A DNA stretch of 64,000 bases, from NCBI GenBank assembly GCA_037176725.1, contig JAZBRS010000035.1:46820001-46884000 (forward strand), in the 5' to 3' direction. Numbering within the stretch: position 1 is the stretch's first letter; each line of letters opens with the position of its first letter. This DNA comes from Posidonia oceanica. Its lineage: Eukaryota > Streptophyta > Magnoliopsida > Alismatales > Posidoniaceae. Below the pieces are notes generated by a model. The model was not told where the DNA came from, ran no database searches, and saw only the letters and a program-made list of their open reading frames with translations. Position numbers and translations under genes: made by a program. Shown here piece by piece: positions 10,490-20,982 of the stretch.

Positions 10490-12060
10490 GCTCAACCCCC
10501 TGTACACCTCCTAGCTAGGGCCCAGCCTAGATCCCTTGTCCATCTCTTAGGGCGGCCTCAGTTAGGATCCCTTGTACACCTTTTAGGCAGACCTCAGCCA
10601 ACCCCTGCCTTCCCTCCCCAACAACCTTACCTCTCTCCTTAGTACCCAGTAGGCCCCCTGTAGCCCCTCCTGTGCTCGTAGCACGTGCTCCTGTGGTTAT
10701 TGATTTAACTCAGGACACCCATCGCGTATCCTACAACTATGTCATAGAAATGTGTGCGGAAGTCACGCGATCGGGGAGGGTCTACGGACCCTTAGCACCG
10801 GTAGTTAGGCCAAATTATCCAGAACCTGCTATGCCCCCACCCTCTAGCCAACCCATAGCAGACCAAGCCTCTAGCCAACCTGTAGTAGGCCAAACCCCTA
10901 CCCAACCTATAGCAAGCCAGGCCTATAGCCAATCCCCTGTGACTGTCCCTTTAGAGCTTGCTGCCAAAGCCACCCCTCCTACTGCCAAGAAGAACCAACC
11001 TAAAGCTGACATTACTTCCCAACTTAAGAAGGTTAAGGCCGACATTTCCATTTGGGACCTGATTCACACCTCTGCCGAACACCGCGAAGCTTTTCTTCGT
11101 GTGTTCCAAGTCACCCGTGTGTCCCAGTCTATTGAGCCTTCAGCCTTGGAAAGCATGGTAGGGATGATTGCGGAGCCTCAGATCATCTCTTTTACTAGTG
11201 ATGAACTGCCTCCGGCAGGGATTAATCACAACCAACCCTTGTTCGTCACGGTTCAGTTCAAAAACTTTCGCATTCCTCTAACGCTGGTTGATAACAGGTC
11301 AGGCCTTAATGTCTGCCCCTTGCGTACTGCAACAAAGCTCGGATTCAAAGCTGAGGATATCACACTAGCCGTAAAAGGAATGACAGCTTTTGACAACACC
11401 CACCATGATGCTCTAGGGATCCTGATTATTCCTCTTGCCATTGGCCTGGTCATATTCGATGTAGAATTCTATGTCGTCGACTTGAAGCCAAATTTTAATT
11501 TTCTGCTTGGGCACCCTTGGCTCCACAAGCATCAGGTCCTTCCCTCGACCCTCCATCACATGATAAAGTACTACCGAGGCGATGATGTCATTATCGTCAT
11601 GGCGGAGAACTTTGAGAAGGAGCGGATCGAGGCAGTCTCCCCCGTCTCTTCACAAACCATCCCTTTTGACCCTGAAACTTCCGATGCTTTGTATCGCGTT
11701 AATCGGTGTGAGCCGGTTAACTTCATTCCTGATCTTGAACGCATCAACTCCTTGGTCGTTCACAATAACCCCTTTCGAATGGTCGAGAATGTATGTCATA
11801 GATGTGGTTACGTTAAGGGTACACCGCTCGGGCGTCACGGCCAAGGGGTCGCAGAGTCGATCGTAGCAGTGGAGCGAAGGAAATCAGAAGGCCTCGGTTT
11901 CGAGCCCAAGCCCAACGAAGATGACTGCTTTCAGTTGAAGGATCAGAAGACGGTCATCCCCAGGGACTTCACTAACTTCACCAGTGCAGGTATTCTGGGA
12001 TCAATTGATGGTCAAGCCGCGGTGCCAGAAGAAGATTGGGTCTGCATTGAGGACTACTAC
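10490..12060 (+). pseudogene. pro: Element A protease and G-patch-like region
   Basis: After a Pro/Leu-rich hinge with several stops (10490-10671) a long frame opens at 10672 and runs to TAG 12286. It holds a retropepsin-like region with FRIPLTLVDNRSGLNVCP (about 11263-11316; B has VDNGSG, so the Gly after the active Asp pair is changed to Arg here) and NFLLGHPWLHKHQVLPSTLH (about 11497-11556). A G-patch-like segment follows: GTPLGRHGQG...GLGFEP. Gag and pro are in different frames here but in one frame in B, so an indel lies in the hinge. The protease would cut Gag-Pol; this copy is presumably dead. Confidence 0.8.
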
Positions 12061-13401
12061 TCGGATGAGGAGCAGTCTGGCACAATAGAGGCAGTCCAAA
12101 CTGGTGGCAAAGCTCTGATCAGCATGGAGGCACCTCGGTCGGTTTGTTTGGCCCTACCCTCAACAGATACAGCAGTCAACTTAGTAGACCTTGTGGCAGA
12201 ACTGACAAGCTTTCACATTTCTACAGCCACATCAGTATCACAAGCACAAGCAGCAGCGGCAGCTCAGAAGTCAGGGGCACCCCTTTAGGCACAGTCAGGC
12301 AGTCTACCTACGATCGCAGTCGCATCAGTACCGCTGTCACCCTCTCTAGAGGGACAGTCAGTCAATTCAGCCAACAGCGCGACTCGGCCCACTTTAGCAG
12401 CTGCATCACAGAAAATGCAGCTGGCGTCGTCCGCTACACATCTTCCTGCCGCAAAACAGCAACCCTCGTGGCAGGCCCCCATGGCATCAAAGGTCGCACC
12501 CTCACTGTCACAACCAGATGCAGAGGTCCAATTGAGCAACACGGCCTCCCAACCATTGGGCCCTCAGAAGGGCACCTTTGCCTACCCTCCAATTGCAGCA
12601 GTGACCTTGGAAGCGCACCCATCTGCGGCCCCGCTGACCAATCTGTTTGGATCTTCGATCTTGAAGCCACCGCAATCAGGCGTGCCCGCGGGCTAGACAA
12701 TGCAAACATCAAGGGTGGTAATACATCTAGCAGCCGGGCCAGAGCCGCAGGCCCTTGGTGCCTACTACGTCGACTCACCCTCGGATGAAGAGGAAGGAGT
12801 GGCGGTAGAAGCTCAAGTCGATTCATGGATGGGAGACTTAGAGCTACTTTATCAAGAACAGCTCAAGTCGATAGCAGAGGACCTAGTAGAGCACCAAACT
12901 GCAGAGAGGAAAGGGAAAGCTGTGGTTACGGACCCTCCCTCGTAGGAAGACCATGCCTCTATCATGGTCTTAGAAGAAGACTCAGCAGCATCGGACTCTC
13001 CTAGACCAGATGAGCTCATTACTCTGCAACCAGAAGGCAAGTCTATGTGGTTTGTGCAGCACATGCCCCACTCAAGCAGTGTAGCAAGCGGCAGTGCCCA
13101 GATCAACTGCCAATCTAGCATACCCTCTGCAAGTACACTAGAAGATGTGGAGGAGGAAGCATTAGTAGCACAAGCAGCAATTGAGCTAATGGTCCAGACA
13201 GTGACAGAGCGGAAAGCAATATCAGTAACAGAATTATCAGCAGCCTCAGCAGTAGTGCCATCAGTAATGTCATTGACAGAATCAGCAGGGCCATTAGCAA
13301 AGTCAGTAACAGAGCACTTAGCAGAGTCAGTCAGGCCAGAGCAGGCATAGGAAGTTGCCAGGACGGAGGTCGCGCACCAAGGATACAAGAACACTCGAGT
13401 A
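12061..13401 (+). pseudogene. Element A protease-RT spacer, low complexity
   Basis: The same frame runs on through TAG stops at 12286, 12694, 12943 and 13348. The product would be rich in Ala, Ser, Thr, Val, Gln and Glu, with a short conserved piece YYVDSPSDEEEG...DLELLYQEQL shared with B and C, and MVLEEDSAASDSPRPDELIT. No domain is recognised. In Ogre elements an intron is known between protease and RT; part of this spacer could be spliced, but I cannot place the sites. Alignment with B shows at least the stop at 12286 was CAG. Confidence 0.7.
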
Positions 13402-15108
13402 AGCGTAACCATCCAGAAGTGTCACCAGGGCCAGGCAGCGGAACATATACACTCTTTCGACATCACAAACCCTTCTTTTGAGAAAGAGATCCTCTCAGAA
13501 CTTATTGCATATGGAGAGGAGGATGATACGGGCGAGGGCAAGAATGATGAACCATTGCCCGAGTTCCGGCCCTATGACGACAATCTAGAAGGCCCCAACC
13601 TGCATGTTGAAGAAGAAACAGAGGTTGTTAATATCGACACAACTGAGGAAGTTAGAGATGTCCGTATCAGTGCCCAGCTGTCCCCCCAGACCCGAGCAGA
13701 GTTCATCGCATTCTTGAAGGAGTATGCGGTTGTCTTTGCCTAGAGCTACGAAGATATGGTTGGCCTTGATGTAGAGATAGTGGTGCACAATCTGCCTTTG
13801 AATCCAGATGCCAAGCCAGTAAAGCAGAAACTGAGAAGATGGCGACCACAGTGGCTGCTTATGATCAAAGAAGAGATCATGAAACAGCATAAAGTCAATT
13901 TCCTGAAGGTCGTCATTTATCCTAAGTGGTTGGCAAACATTGTACCTGTGCCCAAGAAAGATGGCCGAGTCTGGATTTGTATCGACTATAGGGACCTTAA
14001 CAAGGCGAGCCCCAAGGACGATTTCCCATTGCCTCACATTGACGTCTTAGTCGACAATACAGTGGGCCATAAGATGCTTTCCTTCATGGACGGCTTCTGT
14101 GGTTATAACCAGATCAAAATGGCAGAAGAAGACATGGAAAAGACTTCATTTATCACCCCCTGGGGAGTCTTCTGCTACCAAGTTATGCCGTTTGGGCTGA
14201 AGAATGCTGGCGCAACCTATTAGAGGGTCATGACTACACTATTCCATGACCTCATGCACCAAGAAATGGAGGTCTATGTAGATGATATGATCGCCAAAAC
14301 CAAAGAGCCTAAGGATCACCTAGCCTGTTTGAAAAAGCTCTTTGACCATTTGAGAAAGTATAAACTGCGCCTCAACCCCAATAAGTGTGTATTCGGGGTG
14401 TCTTTTGGCAAACTGCTGGGCTACATTGTTAGCCAAACGGGTATTGAAGTGGACTCGATGAAGGCAAAAGCCATCGTGGACATGCCACCCCCTAGGACTG
14501 AAAAGGAGGTCAGAGGCCTACTAGGGCGTTTACAATATATCAGTCGCTTCATTGCACAGCTTACGCTCATCTGCGAGCCAATATTCAAGCTCCTAAAGAA
14601 GAATGCACAGATTGATTGGAGTGAGGAGTGTCAGGCTGCATTTGCCAAGATCAAGCAGTTGTTGATCAAGCCTCCTGTCTTGGTTCCCCCCACACCAGGG
14701 AGACCCTTACTTCTCTACCTTTCTACCATGCAGCATTCCATGGATGCCGTCTTGGGCCAACATGATGAGTCAGGTAGAAAGGAGCACGCCATTTATTACC
14801 TGAGCAAGAAGTTCAATGACTGCGAAGCCAGGTACAGTACAATAGAGAAGACCTGCCTATCTCTTGTCTGGGCTGCACAGAAATTAAGGCATTTCATGAT
14901 GGCATACCCAGTTTAGCTCTTGTGCTGGCATGACCCTATCAAGTTTCTCTTTTAGAAACAGGCCATGGTAGGCAAATGTGTTAAGTGGCAGGTGCTACTG
15001 TCTCAGTACAACATCACCTTTGTCACTCAGAAGTCCATGAAGGGCCAAGCTATGGCAAACCATCTTGCTGAGTTCCCTCTGCCTGAATACCAGCCACACC
15101 AGACGTAG
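13402..15108 (+). pseudogene. pol: Element A reverse transcriptase and gypsy RNase H (broken by TAGs)
   Basis: RT copies the element RNA into DNA and RNase H removes the template. One frame covers the region. Seen: FDITNPSFEKEIL start-proximal motif, CIDYRDLNKASPKDDFPLPH (about 13978-14037), FMDGFCGYNQIKMAEED (about 14086), active site YVDD at 14275-14286, LLGRLQYISRFI, then RNase H with QHSMDAVLGQHDESGRKE and YSTIEKTCLSLVWAAQ. TAG stops at 13741 (TGG in B), 14221, 14914, 14953 and 15106 (each CAG in B) interrupt it. Apart from these stops the reading frame is intact, which suggests loss by point mutation and not by rearrangement. Confidence 0.9.
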
Positions 15109-15376
15109 TTCCCAGATGAAGACATTCTCTTTGCAATGGAGGACTCTGAAGAGAAAGACCTTGAAGATCAAGAGCAGTGGCAGTTATACTTTGATGCAGC
15201 TGTAAACAAGAAGGGTCGAGGCATAGGCGCAGTACTGACAACGCCTCAGGGACAGATGATTCCCTTCGCTAGGAAGCTGACCTTCAAATGCACCAACAAC
15301 GAGGCAGAATATGAGGCATGCATCCTAGGACAGAATGTTGCCCTCGAGCATGAGGTACAGAAGCTGCTAGTGTACG
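15109..15376 (+). pseudogene. Element A archaeal-type RNase H, N-terminal part
   Basis: The second RNase H typical of the Tat lineage begins with QWQLYFDAAVNKKGRGIGAV (first catalytic Asp in YFDAA; B and C have YFDGA) and TNNEAEYEACILG (catalytic Glu). It is cut at the third catalytic site: LVYGD is the last piece, and element B is inserted right after the GAC codon at 15379-15381. The reading resumes at 39625 with AMLVISQVNG. Confidence 0.88.
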
Positions 15377-15381
15377 GCGAC
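15377..15381. repeat. Target site duplication of element B (left)
   Basis: GCGAC lies directly before TGTAGACACC. The right copy at 39620-39624 is GCGAT, one C/T difference. Joining the flanks without B restores the frame across the conserved GDAML motif, which confirms the insertion point. Confidence 0.88.
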
Positions 15382-15601
15382 TGTAGACACCCCATTCTGA
15401 GAACTCGAAAGTTGGTTGTTTTCTCCTACAGGCTCGTGTGGACTCTGGAAAGGCATCCCTTTTTTAACCCATTTTTTCTAGCCCAAACCAAACCCAAAAC
15501 CTTGCCCAAAGCCCTAGAAGCCTTTACCAAGTTATTTGCAACTTTTACAACACTTCTAGGCCCAAGCCCAAGCCCATTTGCAGCTTGTGCCACCTGAGTG
15601 T

Positions 15602-18018
15602 GTTGGACACTGGAACAGGCAGCGTCCAACGTTGGACGCAGCCGGTGCTAGCGTCCAACGTTGGACGCTGTCTGGTCTGGCGTCCAACAGCTCGAGTGCA
15701 GCAACGGCTGCTCCGCCCCCTCTGGCTCACCTCCCGTCCATTCCACCGCCTGTACACCACTTACTAGCCATCCCCTCACCACTCCACGCCACCCACTAGC
15801 CGCCAAGGCTGCGTGACAGCCTGCCACCAGCCAATTTCACGCTCCCGCTCGTTTTCCGCTCTCCTCCGGAGTCACCACTTTGCCAGCCTATCCCTGCCAC
15901 CCCGACGACTTCGGCGACCATCCGCACCTCCAACACTAACTACCTGACATCCCTCGAAGACTTCCCACTCTTGCTTTGGCCTGCCATGCCTGCCACTGCC
16001 TACTATTGCCTGCCAAAATCCGTGCCATAGTTGAACTTAAGCCTCCGAACCCAACAAAACAGCCTCCTTCATGCCATTGCAGCATTCACCACACCGAGCG
16101 GAGAAGAGAATTCCCACATCCGAGAGCAAGAAGGCACACCCCTCTCTGTCCTCGACGCTTCGCGACCTCCTCTGACGCTCCGGGCTGCCTAGACACCTTC
16201 GCCGAAGTTGCTGCTGCAGACACACTTGCAACGCCGGTGAACGAGGTGGAGCCACTGTTCCGAGCCGCCAAACGGTAAGCACTTCATCCCCTTTAGTCTT
16301 GCATGTCTAGTGTTACGCTCCCATGCATTTTTACATTTTTTTGAACTCTTTTGGTCGAGATTCGAGGCCAAGAGGAAGTTCAGTGTGTTGGACGCACCAG
16401 CTGGTGTGTCCAACGTTGGACGCTTGCTGTAGCAGCGTCCAACACTCTGCTTAGCTTTGTCCTTGTTTGAATGCTTTCCATGCTTTATCTTTGCTTGCTT
16501 TTCTGTAAATATATGCCATATGTTTCCCTTAGTGCTCCCTGATGTTATACCATGCTTATTAGTTTATCCCATGCTTATTAGAAGCCTTTTTGCATGCTTA
16601 ATGATCCATCTGTCCCCTGCTTGCGTTGGACGCTAGCGTGAGCTGCGTCCAACGTTGGACGCTGGTTCACCTAGCGTCCAACACCTCTGCTTGCTTTACT
16701 TTGCTGCCATGCCTCCATTATGCATATTTTGAGTATTATTTTGTGATCCATGCCTACTTAGAGATGCCTGGCCCCTATGGCAACCATGCTTAGGTTTGCT
16801 AGGATTTTTCTAAGTTGTTTACTTCTTTTGCAAAGTTTAAAGCTTTCTTCTCTCACGCATGTTCTTCCTTCCTTGCTTTCCTTAGCTCAAATGATTGCTA
16901 TGCATGCTCCTGTTAGTTGCTTACATGCCTTTAAAGTGTTTGCATGCATGTAGCTGGGGTCTGAGCTGAGCTCCCCCTTTAGAACAGGTGAGTCTGCATG
17001 TTTGGGTCATTGGACGCCAGAGCCTTCAGTGTCCAACGTTGGACGCTGCTGGCTCTAGCGTCCAACGTCCTGACCTCCCCATCTTTGGTTCAAAGCTTGC
17101 ATGTCTTCCTGATCTGGTTCTTTGCATGTCTCTTGTGTTCTTATGCATGCTTAGCCTCTCTAGCAACTGTTCTTTAACTTCTTTGAATTATTCTGGCTAT
17201 TTTATGCATGTTTTTTGTGTGCTGTGCCTCCCAGAGTGTTGTACGCTGCTGGTGCTGGCGTCCAACATTGGACGCCGGCCTAGCTTGCGTCCAACACCCT
17301 AGTTGTGTCTCTGACCTGGCACAGACCCCAGGTAAGCTCTGATTGCATCTTTTATGTTCCCCTTGTTTGCTTGTTTGTCCTATGCACATCCAGTAACCCA
17401 AATGCATGCTCCCACCCTTTTTATTTTATTTTATTTTTTCTTTTAGTTTGTTTTTTTGTTTGCTTCCTCTTCTCTCTGTCTTCTAGCCTATGTTAGATGT
17501 CTGCCACTATGGCGTCTAACGTTGGACGCCATGCCTACCGGCGTCCAACAACCTGTTTGTTCTGACCCTTAATCCTGGCCTGCCCCTTTGCTCTAATCCC
17601 CTCCTAATCCTCTGTTAAGTTAGTCTTGCATCTCATGCACCTCTTGCACTGCATTTCTGCATCTGCATCGCATCCATATAGCCTGCATGCATTCATTTTT
17701 CTCAAAAGCATGGCTTGGTTGTTGGACGGCCAGATCTCAGCGTCCAACATTGGATGCTGTCAATCTGAGCGTCCAACACCCTCTGCCCTCTTTTTCTTCT
17801 TTTCATTTTTTCAAGAATCACCTTGATCTTGCTTCTGATTTCTGGGCCTTGTGTTTTTATTTCCCAGCATGCTCTATCTGTCCTAGGATTTTTACATTGC
17901 ATCAAATCCCTATTTTCCAAGTTTGCATCGCATGTTTTCTGCATTTTGGTTTTTGCCTGTGTAGGACACGAGCTATTCCAGCGTCCAACATTGGACGCTG
18001 CTGCTAGTCGCGTCCAAC
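15602..18018 (+). repeat. Eight hairpin clusters in LTR B
   Basis: Clusters lie at 15602-15698, 16387-16443, 16625-16682, 17009-17066, 17238-17295, 17492-17549, 17721-17777 and 17961-18018. Seven are 57 or 58 bp and consist of two abutting hairpins, each GTTGGACGC, about 10 nt, GCGTCCAAC. The first cluster has three hairpins in this LTR but two in the 3' LTR. Starts of the last five are 229-254 bp apart. The cluster at 17492 has GTTAGA paired with TCTAAC, a compensatory change. The text between clusters is not obviously alike. Confidence 0.88.
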
Positions 18019-18477
18019 ACTTGCTGTAAGCTGCATCTCATTTTAAATGCCGAATCCGTTTCGATTGCCACCCCTTTGCATTTCGCTGGTCCCGATACTT
18101 GCCTACAGCACCCTTGCATGTTGTCGGGACCCTGTTTTGATTTTGCACCTCGCCCTGCACTTTTTTCCTCTTTGCACCTAGGTCCTTCTCTTTGCATTCT
18201 TGCATGCATTGCACCCCTATCATTGCACCTAGTATCTTAGGACACTTTTGAGCACTCTTAGCTCCCATGCATATGGGAGGCCCCGTCCTGCACACCCCTA
18301 GGACCTCTTTGCACTTAGATCCATTATTCTCCCCCATTCTTGGCCCTCCTACCTTGAAGCCTACATATCTTCCGATCCGACCGTCAGATCTTCACAACCA
18401 AGCTACCTGGACAACCTCGGTGGAGCGCACTTCAACGCAGACCAAGCACTTCCCAGATCAGGCTTCAAATCTCCAAG

Positions 18478-18789
18478 GTAAACCCTTCTGAACCATTGCA
18501 TATCATTTATCGCATTTGCACGCATTGTTTTCGCGTCTCATTTTCTGTGCATATAGATTAGGACTTCCCCCTTTGCCCATCTGCTCTGCTTCCTCTTTTC
18601 GCGTCTTCTTAGTGTTTTTGGGTTGAGTTCTCCCTCGGATTCACTACTGATTGCGGCCTTCTTCCCCCTTTTCCACGATCCAATTGCATAGCGAGCTTTG
18701 GGCAGCGTGCGAGACACATCGTGGGACGGTGTGGGGAACAGTCACAGAATAGTGGTGATCCCTCCACTTGCTTCCTTTCCCTTTTGCAG
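18478..18789 (+). other. Putative spliceosomal intron in LTR B
   Basis: CTCCAAG|GTAAAC at the start and TTTCCCTTTTGCAG|GT at the end correspond in position to the intron proposed at 5026-5351 of LTR A. The 3' LTR copy is 38276-38587. The stretch CTACCTGGACAACCTCGGTGG upstream is close to its counterpart in A. Confidence 0.42.
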
Positions 18790-18863
18790 GTCTTTACACC
18801 TGTATTGTGTGGTTCTTTCGATGTTTGTTCTTACACTCACATCGCTTGTCTCCCCTTTGCATC

Positions 18864-19170
18864 CGGGCTGGTAGCCCTAACTGCCCGTTTGACGCCCGTC
18901 ATGTCGTCTAATCTTCCCCTTTGCTTGTCATACCCCTGCATTGCATGGCTTTTTTCAAGGTTTTGCTTTTACTTTTGCATCGCTTGTTTTCTCGTCTGGA
19001 TTTGCTTTCGCCTTTGCTTATCGTACCCCTGCATTGCGTGGTTTTCCGATGTTTTGCTTTTGCAATTGCATTGCTTGTTTTTCACCCGGATTTGCCTTCC
19101 GCTTTGCTTGTCATACCCCTGCATCGCATGGCTTTTCCGATGTTTTATTTTCGCTTGTTTCTCGCGTTGT
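18864..19170 (+). repeat. GGGCTGGTAGCCC hairpin and 92-bp repeats in LTR B
   Basis: CGGGCTGGTAGCCC followed by AACTGCCCGTTTGACGCCCG at 18864-18901 matches words in the internal 3' region of the same element (33083, 34481, 34621) and in A (44106). It is followed by about two and a half units of a 90-93-bp repeat starting TTTGCTTGTCATACCCCTGC (18920, 19013, 19103), which takes the place of the 30-bp array in LTR A. Confidence 0.75.
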
Positions 19171-19460
19171 TTTGTGTGTTTGACGTTGTTTTCCCTTGCT
19201 TGCCGCTCGCATTGTCTGGCTTTACCGGTGTTTTGTTTTATCGCCTGCATTTGCATATAGGGCAGTGATGCTTACTGCCTGGAGTTCTCACGAACCAGGG
19301 TTCGCCCGGTTCGGAACACAGACAACGCTGCTGAGCACTTAGATTGCACGTTTAATTCCTTGCACACCTTCCAACCCTTAGAGCACATATTTGAGCATCC
19401 AATTAGGCATTTAGGGCATTTAGGCATTCGAAGCATGCATTCCCCCTCAAAAGCGAGCGT

Positions 19461-19532
19461 GAGCCTAGAAAGACCGCTTCTCGGGCGCGTCAGGGGTGCC
19501 TAACACCTTCCCCATGCGTAACAGGAGTCCTT
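19461..19532 (+). promoter_or_regulatory. Conserved LTR block of about 70 nt (copy in B)
   Basis: Same order of words as in A at 6161: AGAAAGACCG, TCGGGCG, GGGGTGCCTAACACC, GTAACAGGAGTCC. The 3' LTR copy lies at 39279-39350. Confidence 0.7.
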
Positions 19533-19690
19533 ACCCTTTCTCTGGCCTACAATGACCCTTTTGCCCTCGTCCTTGGTACAAGATATCCTCTTTGCATAGC
19601 ATTTGCATTGAACTGCATCTTCTTGTGTGGTTTTGCATGTTCTTCATGCATTTCCCCGATTTTCCTCGTCTCCCGATTGAATAGACTGGG

Positions 19691-19700
19691 TGGCGACTCC
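19691..19700 (+). other. PBS-like motif inside U5 of LTR B
   Basis: TGGCGACTCC, identical to the first ten bases of the B PBS, lies 105 nt before the LTR end. See the equivalent in A at 6411. Confidence 0.6.
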
Positions 19701-19808
19701 CTTTTCTTTATCTTTCCCTTCTTCGCGTCCCTCCATCCGTGAAAACCTCTCTCTTTCAGGTCCCCCCTCCGGTCCGAGCCTAAAAAGAGAAAAGGCGCAT
19801 TCACAGGC

Positions 19809-19826
19809 TGGCGACTCCACTGGGGA
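19809..19826 (+). other. Primer binding site of element B (tRNA-Arg type)
   Basis: TGGCGACTCCACTGGGGA starts four bases after the LTR end (GCATTCACA). It matches the complement of a tRNA-Arg 3' end, as expected for Ogre/Tat elements. Confidence 0.9.
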
Positions 19827-20982
19827 TCTAGACTCTGGCTTTCATTTTGGTTTTCTCGCCGCTTGCCTTTTGCACTTTCGCTTGCCTTATGCTTTTGCAT
19901 GCCTTGCTTGCTTACCTGCTCGCTTGTTTATTTACTTGCTTTATGCCATGATTGCTTGCGCTGCTTTATTTTCTCGCATTACGCGCCTAAATACTTGCTT
20001 GGCACACTACGCATGCTTTTTGTGTGATAAGTGTTTTGTTTTACACAAATGCTATGCCACTACACATGTACATGCCATGCATACTATGCCTTTTGACATG
20101 CTAAGTGTTTCTTTCCACTTTCATGTCCACATACACTTAGCACATAACATGACCATGCTTTTTGAAGTGTTGTGTGTTGCTTGCTTGCCATGATTGGGTG
20201 TTTTCTTCCCCTTTCGCTTTAGGATTAGGAACAACTAGAGACATGTTGCTCCCCTTCCCTTGGCAAGTAAAAATAGCAAGTAAAAGTCACATCTAGGATC
20301 TACTAGAGACCTCAACACACCTCCACCCCCTGGGTTAATAAAACACGCAAGATTAAAAAACTTTAATCATTTTGCATAAAGCATCATATAGGACATGCAT
20401 CTTCTCATCCCTGAGTCTACCTATTAGTTTGAGAAGAACTGTCCCGGTCTCTTGTTCAGCTGCTTTGGCACAGGACGAGTCGATCGGTCTGTCCCCTCTT
20501 GTCAGGGGTCGTGTCGGTGTTGCTAGCGGGTACAGCCCATGCTTAGGCAAGGTCAAGGCCACTACTGCACCACTCGTCGTACCTAAGCTCTAGGCCAGGG
20601 TCTAGACGGGAGCCTTATTTTCTGACTAAGTTGGTGACCTGCACACTTGTGAGTCCGAAGTAGACAACCTACTAAGACACACTAGATTGGTGAGAGAGAG
20701 CATGCTAGATAGCATACCATCTGCATGATTGCATTCATACCACCAACTAAACATTTGCTTTTTCTTTCAGGTTCTAACACCTGTTTGTTTGTTTGCAATA
20801 GAGATCAGTGAGCGAGTTCCCTTGTCGGGGTTTGAGTGTTTTGCTTCACTGACACCTCTGTTGTGTCTTCTGTTCTCGACCTTCCCATCCTGGAGCTTTT
20901 CGCCTTTGTGAATATAGCTCCTCCTAAGCGTCTTTCTTCACCCTTCCGTCGCAGCCCTGTTCTTACCCGCTCTCGATCAGCC
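19827..20982 (+). other. Element B leader between PBS and gag
   Basis: No gene is seen. The block 20325-20710 is conserved with A and C: AATAAAACACGCAAGAT, CATCATATAGGACATGCAT, GAGAAGRAYNGTCCCGG, the CCCCTCTTGTCAGGGG hairpin at 20498-20513 and GTCGTGTCGGTGTT. Upstream in-frame ATG at 20836 precedes the gag ATG I prefer at 20983. Confidence 0.65.

Larger units (their letters stand above)
15382..19805 (+). repeat. Element B 5' LTR (4424 bp)
   Basis: Starts TGTAGACACC, ends GCGCATTCACA. The 5' 2.7 kb is unlike LTR A and is marked by eight clusters of GTTGGACGC/GCGTCCAAC hairpins. The last 1.65 kb (from about 18140) resembles LTR A from about 4680, including AGCTCCCATGYATRTGGGAG, the putative intron and the conserved 70-nt block. 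A donor-like ACGGTAAGC occurs at 16270 after a GC-rich stretch, as at 416 in D. The last 110 bp differ from A and C. Confidence 0.93.

Noticed and set aside
12144..12788. ORF of 214 codons in another frame over the A spacer
   Set aside because: It overlaps the gag-pol frame, which shows similarity to B and C; this frame shows none.
8489..15108. Reassigned or suppressed TAG codon as a deliberate code
   Set aside because: TAGs replace conserved Gln and Trp codons at different places in A, B and C, and they come with frameshifts and catalytic changes. Decay by C-to-T change explains this without a new code.
15436..15597. Short ORFs near LTR B starts (also 35249-35434)
   Set aside because: Partly read-through from the A RNase H into the LTR; no domain, and the region is the noncoding 5' end of an LTR.
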